Shown one piece after another: positions 1 through 12,164 of a stretch of 64,000 nucleotides of DNA. Numbering within the stretch: position 1 is the first letter of the stretch; every line of letters begins with the position of its first letter. The stretch comes from Limanda limanda (Eukaryota > Chordata > Actinopteri > Pleuronectiformes > Pleuronectidae), in contig NC_083636.1 of assembly GCF_963576545.1 (NCBI RefSeq), positions 8,930,856-8,994,855 of the forward strand, given 5' to 3'. The position numbers were made by a program, and so were the translations under genes. The notes beneath the pieces were generated by a model. The model saw only the letters and a program-made list of their open reading frames with translations, had not been told where the DNA came from and did not search any database.

Positions 1-3000
1 AGTAAAACTATCGACAATTTACTGTCAACTATAGGATAACTGTGAATGCTACAACAAAGCATAACAGAAGCACAATAGTGAGTATACAGGCTCAATATTG
101 GCAGGTACAGTTTGAATATGACATGAGATATGAGCCTTTTATTTGTTAGAAAAAGGACAAAAGTTTCACAGCTTCACGTTATATTAAGTTTGAAATTTTG
201 GGAAATACAGTATGTGTTCACTTGCTGTGAATTAGATAGAAACACTTAATATAAGGTTAACCAGGGCAGACAGCTTGGTTTGACTGAGGTAAATAATAGA
301 GGGAAACAACTATATTTGTGTAAGTGTTTATATGTGAAGCTCAATATGTAACACAGTATATCTACTATGTATCTATACAGAGCATGACTCAGTTATCATC
401 CTGCTCTAGGTTTTGTGATTCTTCAAACCAAACACAATCATCTTGCTGCTACACTCAGGATAATACCAGGGGGGGGGAGCTTGTTCTTATGGAATATTTG
501 CACACAGGGAAATGAGCAGTAAAATGGCAAATTCACAGCAAATAAAAAAAATTCATAAAAGATATACGCAGGCTGTTATATGACTTAAACTAATAAAAAT
601 GATATAACGTATATGAGCATTTAAGCCTGTCGTCAACTCGTTAAAACCACAGACAATTTGTTTGCTTTTGTTCAACCGATCCAAAACTTGTAGGTCTAAC
701 AACTACTCGCTGAAAGAACCAAACAAGCCTGTCTTACTGAACAACCCAAATCAAACCAAAACTATTTCCAGTATCTAAGCTGCTAGTCTCGGGGTTGTTG
801 TTGTGGTTTACAGTAGCAAAAAGGATTGTCAAAATGGGAACATGCAGATAGTAGAAGGCGAGGAGACTATACGTGAAATTTCGTAGCTAGTAGAACTCTT
901 TTACCCACAATCTGCATCCGGCTTAGTTAGACTAAACCTATGCTAAGGTTTTGTAAACGGAGTATCTGTCCCCCTCTGCCACCAGTCTTTAGGTTAAGCT
1001 ACAGGGCTGAAGAAAAACATCTAAATATATATTTATCAAGCAGACCAGATTATAGCAGTGGTGTTATGTTATGTAACTCTTGGCAAGAAAGCAAATTTCA
1101 AAAGTTTCAAACTTTTGCTTTAAACATGCTGCAGAAAGTGACTTCAACTATTGAGTGATCAAGATGAATCAAACTGGCACTGCCAGTGATGTGGCTTCTT
1201 GCACATTCCAGGTTTCTGAGTTACAGATGAACTGAATTGTAATCCTGCAGGTAAACTTAGACCGCTCTTTGCATTGTGCACCATGTTCACAGGTTTTCAT
1301 TGAATGTGTTGACCGTGTTTTGGAAACGTGCCAGATGATTCTCCGCTTTGTGGCACTACCTCGCTGTGTCTTTGTGTCGGTAATAACCACTCCTTTTGAA
1401 ACTGACTCGGTGTCAGAGGTTTGAGGCTCATGTGCTCATTCATGGTACAAGTTACATCAGCCAGCTCCAGTAGCGCCGCAACCCCCCAAGTCGCTGCGTC
1501 GGGGCGTGACCTGCAAGTGTCTTCCAGGATCCATGATCAAGCGTCACCCTGCTGACAGGTGTTCAAACCTGTACGTTTGTTTTAACCCTCAACTGGCAGC
1601 ACCTATAGTTCCTGAGGAGTTACTGTGGCGGGTTTTGAACAAAATGTTCCGATGTGCAACGTTGACTTTAGGCGTACTCCTCAGCCTGTGCAGACAGCTG
1701 TGTCATGTCATATGTGGCAGTGGTGGGATTGTACTATGTTTTATACTTTTTAAGCTGCAGGTTGATGCCAAGCACCAGGACTTTAAGTTTTTCTCACATT
1801 TGTGCTATATCTTATTTCCCGTTTTCATTCCAATTCAATTACATTTCTTTGCAGTCTTTACTAAAACAGTATAAAACGCAGGGTATTTGTGCAAATCTTA
1901 AAAATCACCACAAAACACTACCAGTTGCATATTATAACAACTGGAAACACTTAAAAATCCATCTGTCAAAGACAGGGGCCCTATTAGGGGAAGAAATGAC
2001 TGGATCTCTTCTTCCTGTTATGTAAGTAAGGTGCACAGGGAACAGACTGGGTGTGAGAGTGAACGTGCACAATCACTGTGTGGCAACCATGTATTTTTAG
2101 CATTGAGAGGGGACAGAAACTGGACTCACTGCTTAAACATACCTCAGCTCGAATATTCTCGACGGGCTGAATCTAGTCTTTGTTCCAAGTTGCCACTCTG
2201 AGGTCGTGGTTGCGTTGCTGCAGATGCTTATGACTCAAAATGCCCGAACATAACAAATTGGCAAAAGGAGAGAAAGTGAGGCTCAGTGTGCACGTGTCTG
2301 AAAAGCTCCCCAGAGAAGGCACAACAAGGGAAAAAACACTTGAGAGCTGAATGACATTGTCAAATCCATCAGATTGCACTTATAGGAAAAAAAGAGAGGA
2401 AGGCCTATAAATCAAACATCAGTAAATGTCAATTATTTACAAAAATGGAAAAGTATATAAGATTAACTGTGGTGATGCTTTGCAGTTTGCAGGGATCTGA
2501 GAATCACAACCGAGCCATGTGGCCTTGGCTGCCAAGTTTCTGGAGATCAAATCGAGTTAAAATTAACCCGGCAATTTTGTATAATATTTTCCAGATAAGC
2601 ATGACAACAGTCTGAGCCTGCGATCCCAGTCATAACATATTTATTAGCCCTCAGTGAGCCCTGCAGGCCACACTCAGCATGCTACTGTCTGCTGTTACAT
2701 AATGCCATGATGCATATTTTTTTACTTTGTTCATAGCCCCTGTTAATTACACATTATTAACCCCTTCAATAATAAACCATTGTAACTTATATCCATAAGA
2801 TGCGAGCTTCTGGTTTGGCAGTGGAGGCTGTAAGTTACAAACTGGGAACAATAATAGTCTCCATTGTGTTTTTATCCTGAAGTAAACGCGAAAAAAGAAA
2901 GAGGCAGAGCAGAAAACACGCAAATTCGCAACAGCTTCTATGCAAAATGTAGCTTCAGTCCACGGGATGAGCTGGTGCGTTCAGTGGCTGAAGTTTAAAA

Positions 3001-3453
3001 GTCTATGAAACCAAGAGTAAAAGCGAATTCAGTTGTTGGTGTAAGAAAAGGAAAACAAAGGTTCGCGCTTCCAGTGACGCCCTGCAGGAAGCTCCACACA
3101 CACACAAACACACGCTCACTCACACAGCTACTGTTGCTCTTTAACTTACATGCACACGTTTGATGAATAACACGAAAGCAAGTATACAGAAAAAACTATG
3201 AAAAGTCAGTAAAAACCCATGCACCAATAATCCCTCGTTTATTTGTGAACCCTCTGGCTGCAGCCGCTCCTTAGAAATAATCAGAATTTAAATGCGCGCT
3301 CCCGAGTCCATCAAGCATGGTGGCCAAATTAACGAGCGAGCCACATGCAGGGGGGGAGGGGGGATTTAAATCATAAGAGTAATAATAATATTTGGTTGCT
3401 ACCCCTGCAAACAAAAGTAAAGGCTGGACGTGTAAATGTTGGGGGGGTCTTAC
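1..3453. other. Non-coding, AT-rich; possible intron of the 3577 minus-strand gene
   Basis: No exon with convincing splice sites and conserved protein features was found on either strand. ORFs of 60-122 codons are overlapping and unrecognisable. If the 3454-3577 exon is real, this would be its first intron. Confidence 0.4.
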
Positions 3454-3577
3454 CTACTGCTCCGGCGGACAGACAGCTGCGTGCAGCCTGGAGGAGGAGG
3501 AGGAGGAGGACTGGTGAAAACAGGAGTTGGAGACCCTTCCCATTTAACAAGCGAGGAGCCCGAGTGGAATTTTCCAT
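3454..3577 (-). CDS. Possible first coding exon with signal peptide, gene unknown
   Basis: On the minus strand a 41-codon reading frame starts at 3577 (context CAGATGG, good +4 G) and runs to a strong donor, GCAGTAG then GTAAGA, leaving one base of a split codon. The product has a basic start (residues 7-14), a hydrophobic core SPVLLLLLLQAA (21-32) and a small-residue cleavage region (SCLSAGA), which is a textbook secretory signal. The leucines come partly from a CTC repeat, so chance is possible. The exon lies in a local GC-rich block (3440-3700) in AT-rich DNA, as promoters do. Downstream exons would be to the left of the window; none was seen in 1-3453. I do not recognise the gene. An out-of-frame ATG lies 7 bases upstream. 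Confidence 0.35.
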
Positions 3578-3720
3578 CTGCCATGTGATGATGGCAACTC
3601 TCGGGGCGTCGTGTTACACCGCTCTGCTGGGGGGCTCCTTCACTCCTCTCTCCAGATCCCTCCCTCCCTCCCGTCTCCTTTCTTTTCCAGGTGAAAAGAC
3701 CCGAGCCTCACTTATCCCCA
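3578..3720 (-). promoter_or_regulatory. GC/purine-rich block upstream of the possible signal-peptide exon
   Basis: Read on the minus strand this is GGGAGGGAGGGAGGGA-like purine-rich DNA with several CpGs, just 5' of the candidate start codon at 3577. It fits a 5' UTR or core promoter. No TATA box is seen. Confidence 0.3.
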
Positions 3721-4204
3721 CTTGATCCTTCATCTCACACGGCTCCATTGTTGTCTCCAGATATGACAATCAACATGCATATTTATACTGGCTCAAGTGT
3801 GGAGCTTGCGCAACGGTTTAGTAAGATTACATGTCAGGTTTGTTTAATGAGTGTGGTGCGTTTACTGACGGACACGCTTTGTTTACATCTGGTGGGAAAG
3901 CAGCGCCGCACATTCCCCATTCACTAATTGTATTAAAGGGAAAGTGTATTTACTATGTATGGTGGGTATAATCGTCAATATAACAGTTGATATCAAAAAA
4001 TGGCTCAACAATCCCCCAGATTTTCCAATGGTAGAAATATAAAAGAAAAAGGAAGTGGTCGTTCTTATAAGAGAAATGGCCTGATAATAAAACGTAAATT
4101 ATGTATTTCTCTCTAAAAAAAAGGAAAAGGAAGTAAAAAAAATAAAAAATCCTGGATTCGATCCAGAATCAGCATCTTCACCTAAATTACAAAGGTTAGT
4201 CCCT

Positions 4205-4545
4205 TTCAAGGAGTTTGGTGGAAATCCGTTTCTTCGTTTGTGTCATTGTGTGAACAATTCAACAAACAAATAGACACAGATGAAAGCATGACTTCCCCTA
4301 GTGGAGGTAATTATAAAATAGATTTTAAAAAACAATTGTATAAATTGTATTGTTTCACTCCAGAAAAATGGAAGCTACGTTTGCATATTCACCATAATTC
4401 AATATATTTGTCCCTAGTCCAGATCTCATCCCTCCAACACGTTTAGTGGAAATTTGTTAAATGGTTTTCTAAAAATTCTGCAAACAAATAAAACCAACAA
4501 ACAAACAGACGAGTAAACACTTGGGTGAAAACATAACATACATGG
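4205..4545. repeat. Teleost dispersed repeat fragments (ACAAACAAACA-tailed)
   Basis: Two adjacent partial copies of the same motif: a 'GGTGGAAATCCGTT' or 'GTGGAAATTTGTT' sequence followed by CAACAAACAAA and a GTGAAAACATAAC-like end. The same pattern recurs at 47206-47372. It is a high-copy fish repeat by appearance; the family name was not checked. Confidence 0.45.
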
Positions 4546-5559
4546 CAGAGATCATTATAATTATATTTTAAACAACATTTTAGCAGTTGCATATTATTAC
4601 AACATAAAGAGGAAGCTACATGTTTACACTTCAATAATTTCAGAAAGCCATTGTTGGATACGATTATGTCAATAAATGAACGAAGGTGACATTCGATCTC
4701 TCTCTGTCTCTCTCTGAATGAGGGTAAACAAAGATCCTGTGACTGCTTCCTGTTCACTTTTCCAACCACTCATCCCTCATCAGTTGATTCTGATTGTAAT
4801 AGATGACCATTATCACAAGCAAACTCAATGTAGAAGGACAGGGCAGCTGCTCGTGGAGGCAACCGTCACTGGTGCCAGGTATGAGTGATGTCACAGCGTG
4901 CAGGAACAAAGGACTCTCAAGGAGATGTCCCACTGCTCCCATAGGGTCTGTCCACTACTGCCAGAGAGAAATATTTAACTGCATTGATCGTATTTTTGAT
5001 ATTACACATAAACCGTGTGATGAGTTAAAAAGCTGCAATTTTCAAAGATGAATAAAGTACCTTACAGTGTATTACGTGACAGAATTTGACTGCTTTCTAA
5101 TGGAGCTGCAATCAGTTGATCACGTGCTTAAATAATCCAATAGACATTCAAGTCGTGTTGGGGAAAAACATTTTTTTTAGTGCAGCTTCTATGGTTTAAA
5201 GATGGCTGCTTTGTTGCTGGTAAGACAGATGCACTCTGTCCTACTGTTTTTTGACATTTTATTTATCAGACAATTTATCAGCTACATTAAAAAGTAAAAG
5301 ACACATTGATATTAAAAGAATCATTACTTGAAGGGAAAGATTATATGCAGATATAGGCCCGGTAATTTTCCTATATGGGAATATAATACTGATATGGGAA
5401 GTTTGTTTTTTACAGTATGACTTAACAATTTATTTCTGTAATCTGTACTAAGACTTGGCGATGATTGCTTTCGAAACTAGCAATCATCACCACAATAACC
5501 AATAACTAAATCCAAATTGGGTCTCTCATTTTCTCTTTTACCCATCAATCAAACAATGT

Positions 5560-5781
5560 GGGTGGTCCTTTCTTCGTCTGTTCAGTCGTCACTCCAGGGC
5601 TGCGTTTCCGTACTCACTAAAAGCTATTGGTCGAGTTGGTTTGAATGAAGCGTCATTCAGCCAATCACAGTCAAACGCAGCCATTTGTCCAACCCACCAC
5701 GTCTGGATAGAGTAAACAGCTGAAGTTCGTTAAAAATACGTGACTGTCACTCACCTGCTGACATGTCACTCCAGCCACACG
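5560..5781 (+). promoter_or_regulatory. CpG-containing, CCAAT-box promoter-like block with possible first exon
   Basis: About nine CpGs within 200 bp, in contrast to its surroundings, with a CCAAT box (GCCAATCAC) and an inverted one (TATTGGTC) about 30 bp apart, the arrangement of NF-Y promoters. On the plus strand it is followed by ACATGTCACTCC and a possible donor (CACACG then GTATGA, GT at 5782-5783). The frame there (MSLQPH) is too short to judge. Could be the start of a small gene or lncRNA. Confidence 0.3.
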
Positions 5782-7279
5782 GTATGAAACTGTCATAAAC
5801 CAGTTAGTTAACCAGTTAATTAACCTGTTAGTTATGTAGAAGCATATTTTATCACTTTGTCTTGTTGTGTGACATGTTAGCTAACATTTAGCTAGTGAAC
5901 ATAAAGTGAAATGAGCTTGTTAGCGAGTTAGCCAGCTTCCTCATTAACACAAGCCAAAGTAAGCTGACATAAGCTACATAGCATTACCAGAGCTAGATAA
6001 CAGGTTTAAGTTTTATTAAGGGACCTCTTACAATTTATGTGTATAATGTGTCTTTTCTCTTAACCAATATTTGCTTGATAGATAGCACCGTTACTCGATT
6101 TTAACTGGTTATCCTGATAACTGGTGTTGTGTTTATGTGTTTATTTGTTTGCAGTAACAGATTTGACATGACATTCGCTGCTCTCAAAATTTGCTTCAAA
6201 AAGACATAACCCTGTAAATATTTATATTTGTTGCATTGTGCCATAAACTTTCATTTAACAAAATATGGACTTAAAGCAAGAATCAAATACATGAAGCAAT
6301 GAAATAGGATTTGACATCTTCTTGATCATAGAAAAGCACAGTGTACTAACAGGCCACCCTTCATGGTGAGTTATATAATTTGATTCAAATAAATTCAATT
6401 ACAATACATTTTGAACAATATAACATTATTTGAACACTCAATGCTTCTGTTTTAACCCCAGCCCATATGTATTAAGAGTATAATATTCTGTCAAGATTTG
6501 CACAGCTGTTAAGCGTTAATTCTCAGAAAAATTGCAGAACCACCTTGCCACTGTAAATATTTACTGTAATGGCACAAATTAAGCTTGAAATACTGTAAAG
6601 GCATTTATTCAAGTCTTTCCTGACATTGCATTCAAATATTCAGGTTTGCTTAACATGTGTGTAACCTCTGCTGTTCCAGATGTGCATTCAGCATATCTAC
6701 CACAGGGGCTTACATCTGTTCCATATGCTACGGTTGTCTTTGAGTCGAGTCACTGTTACCTCTGTTGCTACAAGGGGGTGGGGGGCATCATCAAATGCCT
6801 GTTAAGGTTGAGAATAGCCAAACAATGTAAAGTCTCTGCCTACACAATTAATTTAACATGAAATACACAACCATGACATTCAAGACATTGATCCACAAGT
6901 GCCCACAACTTGCCTTACGCATTCCACATGTGGGTCATGTTTACCTCACACCTTTCAGACAAATCATTTGTTGATAACAGGTCGTCATGGTTATGTCTGA
7001 AAATAACACCACTTGCTCTACAATAGCTACTGAAAAACTAATTATTAACCAAACTGTTTCCCTGATGAGCGTTTGGGCTTTTTTCATTAACAGACGACTG
7101 AACCTCTGCCCGTCAACTGGAACGTCCACCACCACTTCCGTTCATATCGTGAATGCCAATTTAAAAAACAAAATAATGTGAGGATGTGTGGAAACTGAAC
7201 ATATCCAGTAAAAGCATATTTGCTTACTTTACACACAATAACTGCAGGTCATGGTATATCCAAGTGCTAAAAACAGGTC

Positions 7280-7735
7280 AACTGAGGTTACCTGAGCCGT
7301 TGGACCCACGCTGGTTTCGCTGGGAGTCGTTTTGGGTCGTTAGGGGTCGTTGAGGTTACCTCAGAGGCTGGATCCACCCTGCTGTTGGTTTCGTTGGGAG
7401 TTATTGTGGGTCGTTGACCCCCTGTGAGTCACATGTCTTAAGGTGTGAATTGCAGTGAAACTTCCTGGGGATGGCTGTCAAGACTGTTTTGTATGTGGCT
7501 GATAGTAGGATGATATGATCCTCCTCCTCTCTTCAGAGCTGATTCCTCTAGTTTGACAAAGATGGCTTCTTTCACTCCTCTTCCAAACCATCTGTCTTCC
7601 CTGGCCAAAATGTGGAGGTAACCTCAACAACTCCTAATGACCCTACAAGTAAAATACTCCCATCAGTCAGTTAGAACTGAAGAAGCCTCTTGGATGAGAG
7701 GTGAAACATCTTCAATAAACCAAGTCCATTTTTTG
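7280..7735. repeat. Dispersed repeat with internal duplication
   Basis: Contains two imperfect direct copies of a ~65-bp segment (each GAGGTTACCT..., then a TTTCG-TGGGAGT core and GGGTCGTT) at about 7285-7345 and 7348-7415. The right end reads GAAGCCTCTTGGATGAGAGG, a phrase I associate with abundant fish retroelement copies. Family not assigned. No intact ORF. Confidence 0.45.
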
Positions 7736-7926
7736 ACCTGTGTTTAGCACTAGTATAACTCTACATGAGGTTCCACTTTGTTGATGTGGATGACTGATGT
7801 TTCCACATGACAAGTTACACGGATGGCAACTGAGTTTTTCATTACAATTTCTCTTTTCATCAATTTTAGTGAAATGCATTAGTTAAAACTATTTTTTGGG
7901 GGTAAAGGTTAGTTCTGCTTGTTTAG

Positions 7927-7986
7927 GAATGGAAATGGCTGCAGGCATCAACCTCAATCCGGGAGGATGAAGATAACCTTACACAG
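7927..7986 (+). CDS. Possible internal exon, 60 bp, gene unknown
   Basis: Acceptor TCTGCTTGTTTAG and donor ACACAG then GTGAGC bound a 60-bp segment that is open in phase 0 (EWKWLQASTSIREDEDNLTQ). It lies about 2.1 kb downstream of the promoter-like block at 5560-5781, but that first exon would leave phase 1, which gives a stop here. So the two either belong to a non-coding transcript or are unrelated. I do not recognise the peptide. Confidence 0.2.
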
Positions 7987-8392
7987 GTGAGCAGCATCAG
8001 AACTTAAAAAACCTAATAGTATTTATTTAGTCCGAGAAAAGTCTGAGAACTCAGACAAGTCCGTACTTGTCAATACAATGAATTGTAAGTGAATGCTGAT
8101 GACTAGTATCTTGGAATGAAGGGTGTGGTGCTGCGGTGTACATTTTGAACTCAATACTCAGTTATTTGCATATGGTGGTGAAGAAATGATAGAGAAGCAT
8201 GGCCTGCATTATTATCTGGCATGTTATGGATTGAGTCTGAAACTTGAGTCTCATGTCCCACCTTAACCCTCACACAATGGCTGCCTCACCCTTGAATACT
8301 CTGTTTGCAATACAGCGATTAGTGGAGCAATTCTTTTTGTGCCTTACAAAAACAAAACATCTCTGTATGTCGAGCATCAAAATAAAATACAG

Positions 8393-9707
8393 TTTTCTAA
8401 TAGACTGAGACCACAAAGATAGAGTATACTCTATCTTTTTTTTAGAGTATACTCTATCTTTGAGTAGCACAAGTAGTAACTTGAATATAAAACACAAAGA
8501 AAGATAATTTTATATCCATACACTTTTAAACAAGTAGTTGAAACTTATTTTTCAACAATTGCAGGCTTTCTCCAAGCTTAAATATTTCATATGTAAAGAT
8601 TCAGCTTTGTTTTTATTTTTTCAGCATTTAAAAAAAGTCTGTTGTTTTTATCTGACAACAGAAAAAAAAATAATCTTTTTTTCTTCCAGACTGACATATG
8701 GTGATTTAATACATGAATAACATATGAAAGCCTAATAGATTCTTACTTTTTATCTTACACTCTGTGTTCCCTCCTCCCTCAGTGTTCAGGGTGGAGAGAG
8801 GAAGCTTTTCACGTCTCTCATGCCAGCAGACATTAGCCTTTTCTAATAGACTGAGACCACAAAGATAGAGTATACTCTATCTTTTTTTTAGAGTATACTC
8901 TATCTTTGAGTAGCACAAGTAGTAACTTGAATATAAAACACAAAGAAAGATAATTTTATATCCATACACTTTTAAACAAGTAGTTGAAACTTATTTTTCA
9001 ACAATTGCAGGCTTTCTCCAAGCTTAAATATTTCATATGTAAAGATTCAGCTTTGTTTTTATTTTTTCAGCATTTAAAAAAAGTCTGTTGTTTTTATCTG
9101 ACAACAGAAAACAAAATAATCTTTTTTTCTTCCAGACTGACATATGGTGATTTAATACATGAATAACATATGAAAGCCTAATAGATTCTTACTTTTTATC
9201 TTACACTCTGTGTTCCCTCCTCCCTCAGTGTTCAGGGTGGAGAGAGGAAGCTTTTCACGTCTCTCATGCCAGCAGACATTAGCCTTTTCTAATAGACTGA
9301 GACCACAAAGATAGAGTATACTCTATCTTTGAGTAGCACAAGTAGTAACTTGAATATAAAACACAAAGAAAGATAGTTTTATATCCATACACTTTTAAAC
9401 AAGTAGTTGAAACTTATTTTTCAACAATTGCAGGCTTTCTCCAAGCTTAAATATTTCATATGTAAAGATTCAGCTTTGTTTTTATTTTTTCAGCATTTAA
9501 AAAAAGTCTGTTGTTTTTATCTGACAACAGAAAACAAAATAATCTTTTTTCTTCCAGACTGACATATGGTGATTTAATACATGAATTACATATGAAAGCC
9601 TAATAGATTCTTACTTTTTATCTTACACTCTGTGTTCCCTCCTCCCTCAGTGTTCAGGGTGGAGAGAGGAAGCTTTTCACATCTCTCATGCCAGCAGACA
9701 TTAGCCT
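8393..9707. repeat. Three-copy tandem array of a ~446-bp unit
   Basis: Units start at 8393, 8839 and 9285 (period exactly 446 bp for the first two); the third ends near 9707. Units 1 and 2 are almost identical; unit 3 carries more substitutions and lacks a ~24-bp internal palindrome duplication. Each unit contains a perfect palindrome centred on GAGTATACTC. The repeated 60-codon ORF inside is low-complexity and not considered a gene. Confidence 0.95.
8415..8438. repeat. Perfect 24-bp palindrome in array unit 1
   Basis: AAAGATAGAGTA and its exact reverse complement meet with no spacer. A second, nearly complete copy of the same palindrome follows after a T run. The equivalent doubled structure is in unit 2 (from 8861); unit 3 has only a single palindrome. 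Confidence 0.9.
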
Positions 9708-9709
9708 GA

Positions 9710-12160
9710 GGAAACAATTACCTTTAGGACGTGAAATTCAATGGTAATCAAAGCACGGTTTAATTGCCATATATTTACCCATTATTTAGGCAGGTCATTG
9801 GGGAGAAGAAACCCATCCCATCATGCACTGGGTGAGAGATAAGGCACAGGTCAACAATCAGTCACAGTCACATAATATATACTGACATACAGTCACAGGC
9901 ACATTCACACCTTCTTCTTTTCACCATTCACTTCACTTAATCGACATGTTTTTTACTGTCAGACTTTTTTTAGTTTGGTCCCAGTGTTTCTCTAATAATT
10001 AGAGTCTCGGGTGGTTGGGCCAGATAAAAAATACTAAGTTATTTTATTATGAAAAAACATTTTTCTGGATCATTATAAAACTGGTTGGACAAATTAGACC
10101 ATGGCAGGCAGCCACAGTCTGGGTAATTGATGGGAAACACTAGTGGTCCCATGAAAACTATTCACGTCCCTTCAGTTTCTTAATTAACTCCACAAGGTCC
10201 CACTTAACCACCACCAGTGTCTGAAAATAACTGCTCTACCTTCATGTGGATTTTATTACTTAGTTGAAAAGACTTGTATAGCGTGTATGCTAGGAGTGGC
10301 GAATGTAGCCTCCTGCCTCACTCAGTGGGAAAGAGCAGGCTGCAGAGTTCTTCTAAGATCACTTCCTTCTTACTTCACATACAAGGATTTAGAACTTGTA
10401 GTCGTCAGCCCCAGCCGACACTAACTCAAGTGAAATAACAACAAAACAGAAACCGGAAAAGGAAGATACTTATTTCTCTCAGCAAGGGTCGTTGTTGACT
10501 GGACGGACACAGTCTCTGTTGTTTTAATAGGAAGAGAATGCTTCTTTCACTTGTTTACGTCTTAGCAGCACTTTTACTAGTAGAACCTAAAAGTTGTTTT
10601 ATGCAGTTTTGATGTTGTTTTGTTACCCTGTGTTGGAATAATGATATTATTTGTGTGTGTGTGTGTTTGTGTGTGTGCGTCCGTTGGCGCGCATAGAAAA
10701 TAAGTTAACAATGAATTAACAGATTTCCAACAAACTTGGTGAGAATATTATCTGGGATGGTATCTCCAGATGATTAACTTTTGTGGGTGTTTGTTCAAAG
10801 TTTAACAAGACCATGGTCAAAAAATCAAATTTTCCATGATATTGACTCAAATAATAGACAATCCAAATCTCCGAAAATGATTCCCTATCATATATATAGT
10901 GACGACATGAAGACGTTTCAATGAAGGCAAAAATTATGTCATGCATTGTTAAAAAATGGATTTATATATATATTTATATATAGCTATAAGCCAAAAGCTA
11001 ATATTGAATAAAAAAAAGTATGATCATATTGTATGATCATATTGTAAGATTAGTTACATGATCTACAGCTTGTTTAGAATAACCAATCATCTGTCATCTT
11101 CTGGTATAAAAGACATCATGATAATGTCATTATGAAATGTCATTATTACCAACCAAAATGCTCATGTAGCATATACCAGGGTTGCCGTCTCTTCAGCAGC
11201 TCATGCTTTGATACTTGGTGACATGAGTTAAATCATGTTCTGAATCACAGCACGGATACTGAGTAAAGCATCTCACATGAGAGGCTCCTTCAGCTGACAG
11301 TGATTACACAATCCAACACCGACAGTAATCAGGTTTAGTTTCAATCCACAGGTACAGTAATTAGGTCTGGAGACCATTCAAGGTCACAAGTCAAAAATAC
11401 TGACGGGTCATCTTTTCCTACCAATTATGTTTTACGTAATGACATCAGCTGACCATCTTTTGATGTCATCAGAGGTTCAGTATATTCAGTTCTTGTGAAG
11501 CAATAAATAAATATTGCAGACTATTATTACACGACAGCTGCTGAGGCAGGATCCGAGTCTGAGTCAGTCCGAGCATTTGCAGACTGAGATACTGAACATC
11601 TCGTCCGAACTGTGGCAATCCTGGTTCACAAAACCGGGCTGACCTATTTAACGGAAATAGAAAGTGCATTTCACTTGTGGGGTTGAAAAGAGGTGAGAGA
11701 CTTGACGCTGTGTTTGACGCTGTGGCCTTACACAATATGTTGCGCAGTGTCATTGCTTTTATGATGAGCTATGAATAAGGGGAGAAATGCAGATATTCTG
11801 CAAATAAATTGGGTAGAAAAGCTGAGGTGAATAAGTTGAATTATAATTTTGAGTGTCTATTATATGATAATGACGTACTTTGGCATTTGTTTAGATGTTT
11901 CCAAATGAGAGAAATGTAATACTTACGCGAATCCTTGAAGCTCTACTAATCAATGTTTTTATATTAATACACACAACAATTGCTGTGAGAGATGTTGCTC
12001 CCTGATGATGTTAACGATGGAGAGTTCTGTGCAGGTTGACTTCAACATTTACAGAGAAGTCAAACATTTAGACATTTGGGTTTAAGATCAGAGCAATATG
12101 AGACTTCAACATTACCGCTCCCATTTTTAGATGAGCAACAGTAAAGGGACGGAGGGTTTA
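9710..12160. other. Non-coding AT-rich stretch
   Basis: No supported exon. A short GT-rich tract lies at about 10650-10680, and a 13-bp direct duplication (TATGATCATATTG) at about 11020-11045. Minus-strand ORFs at 10716-10946 and 11469-11753 have no recognisable features. Confidence 0.5.
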
Positions 12161-12164
12161 GGTG

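Noticed and set aside
8538..9166. Two near-identical 60-codon ORFs
   Set aside because: They are the same low-complexity segment in units 1 and 2 of the tandem array; unit 3 does not preserve the frame.
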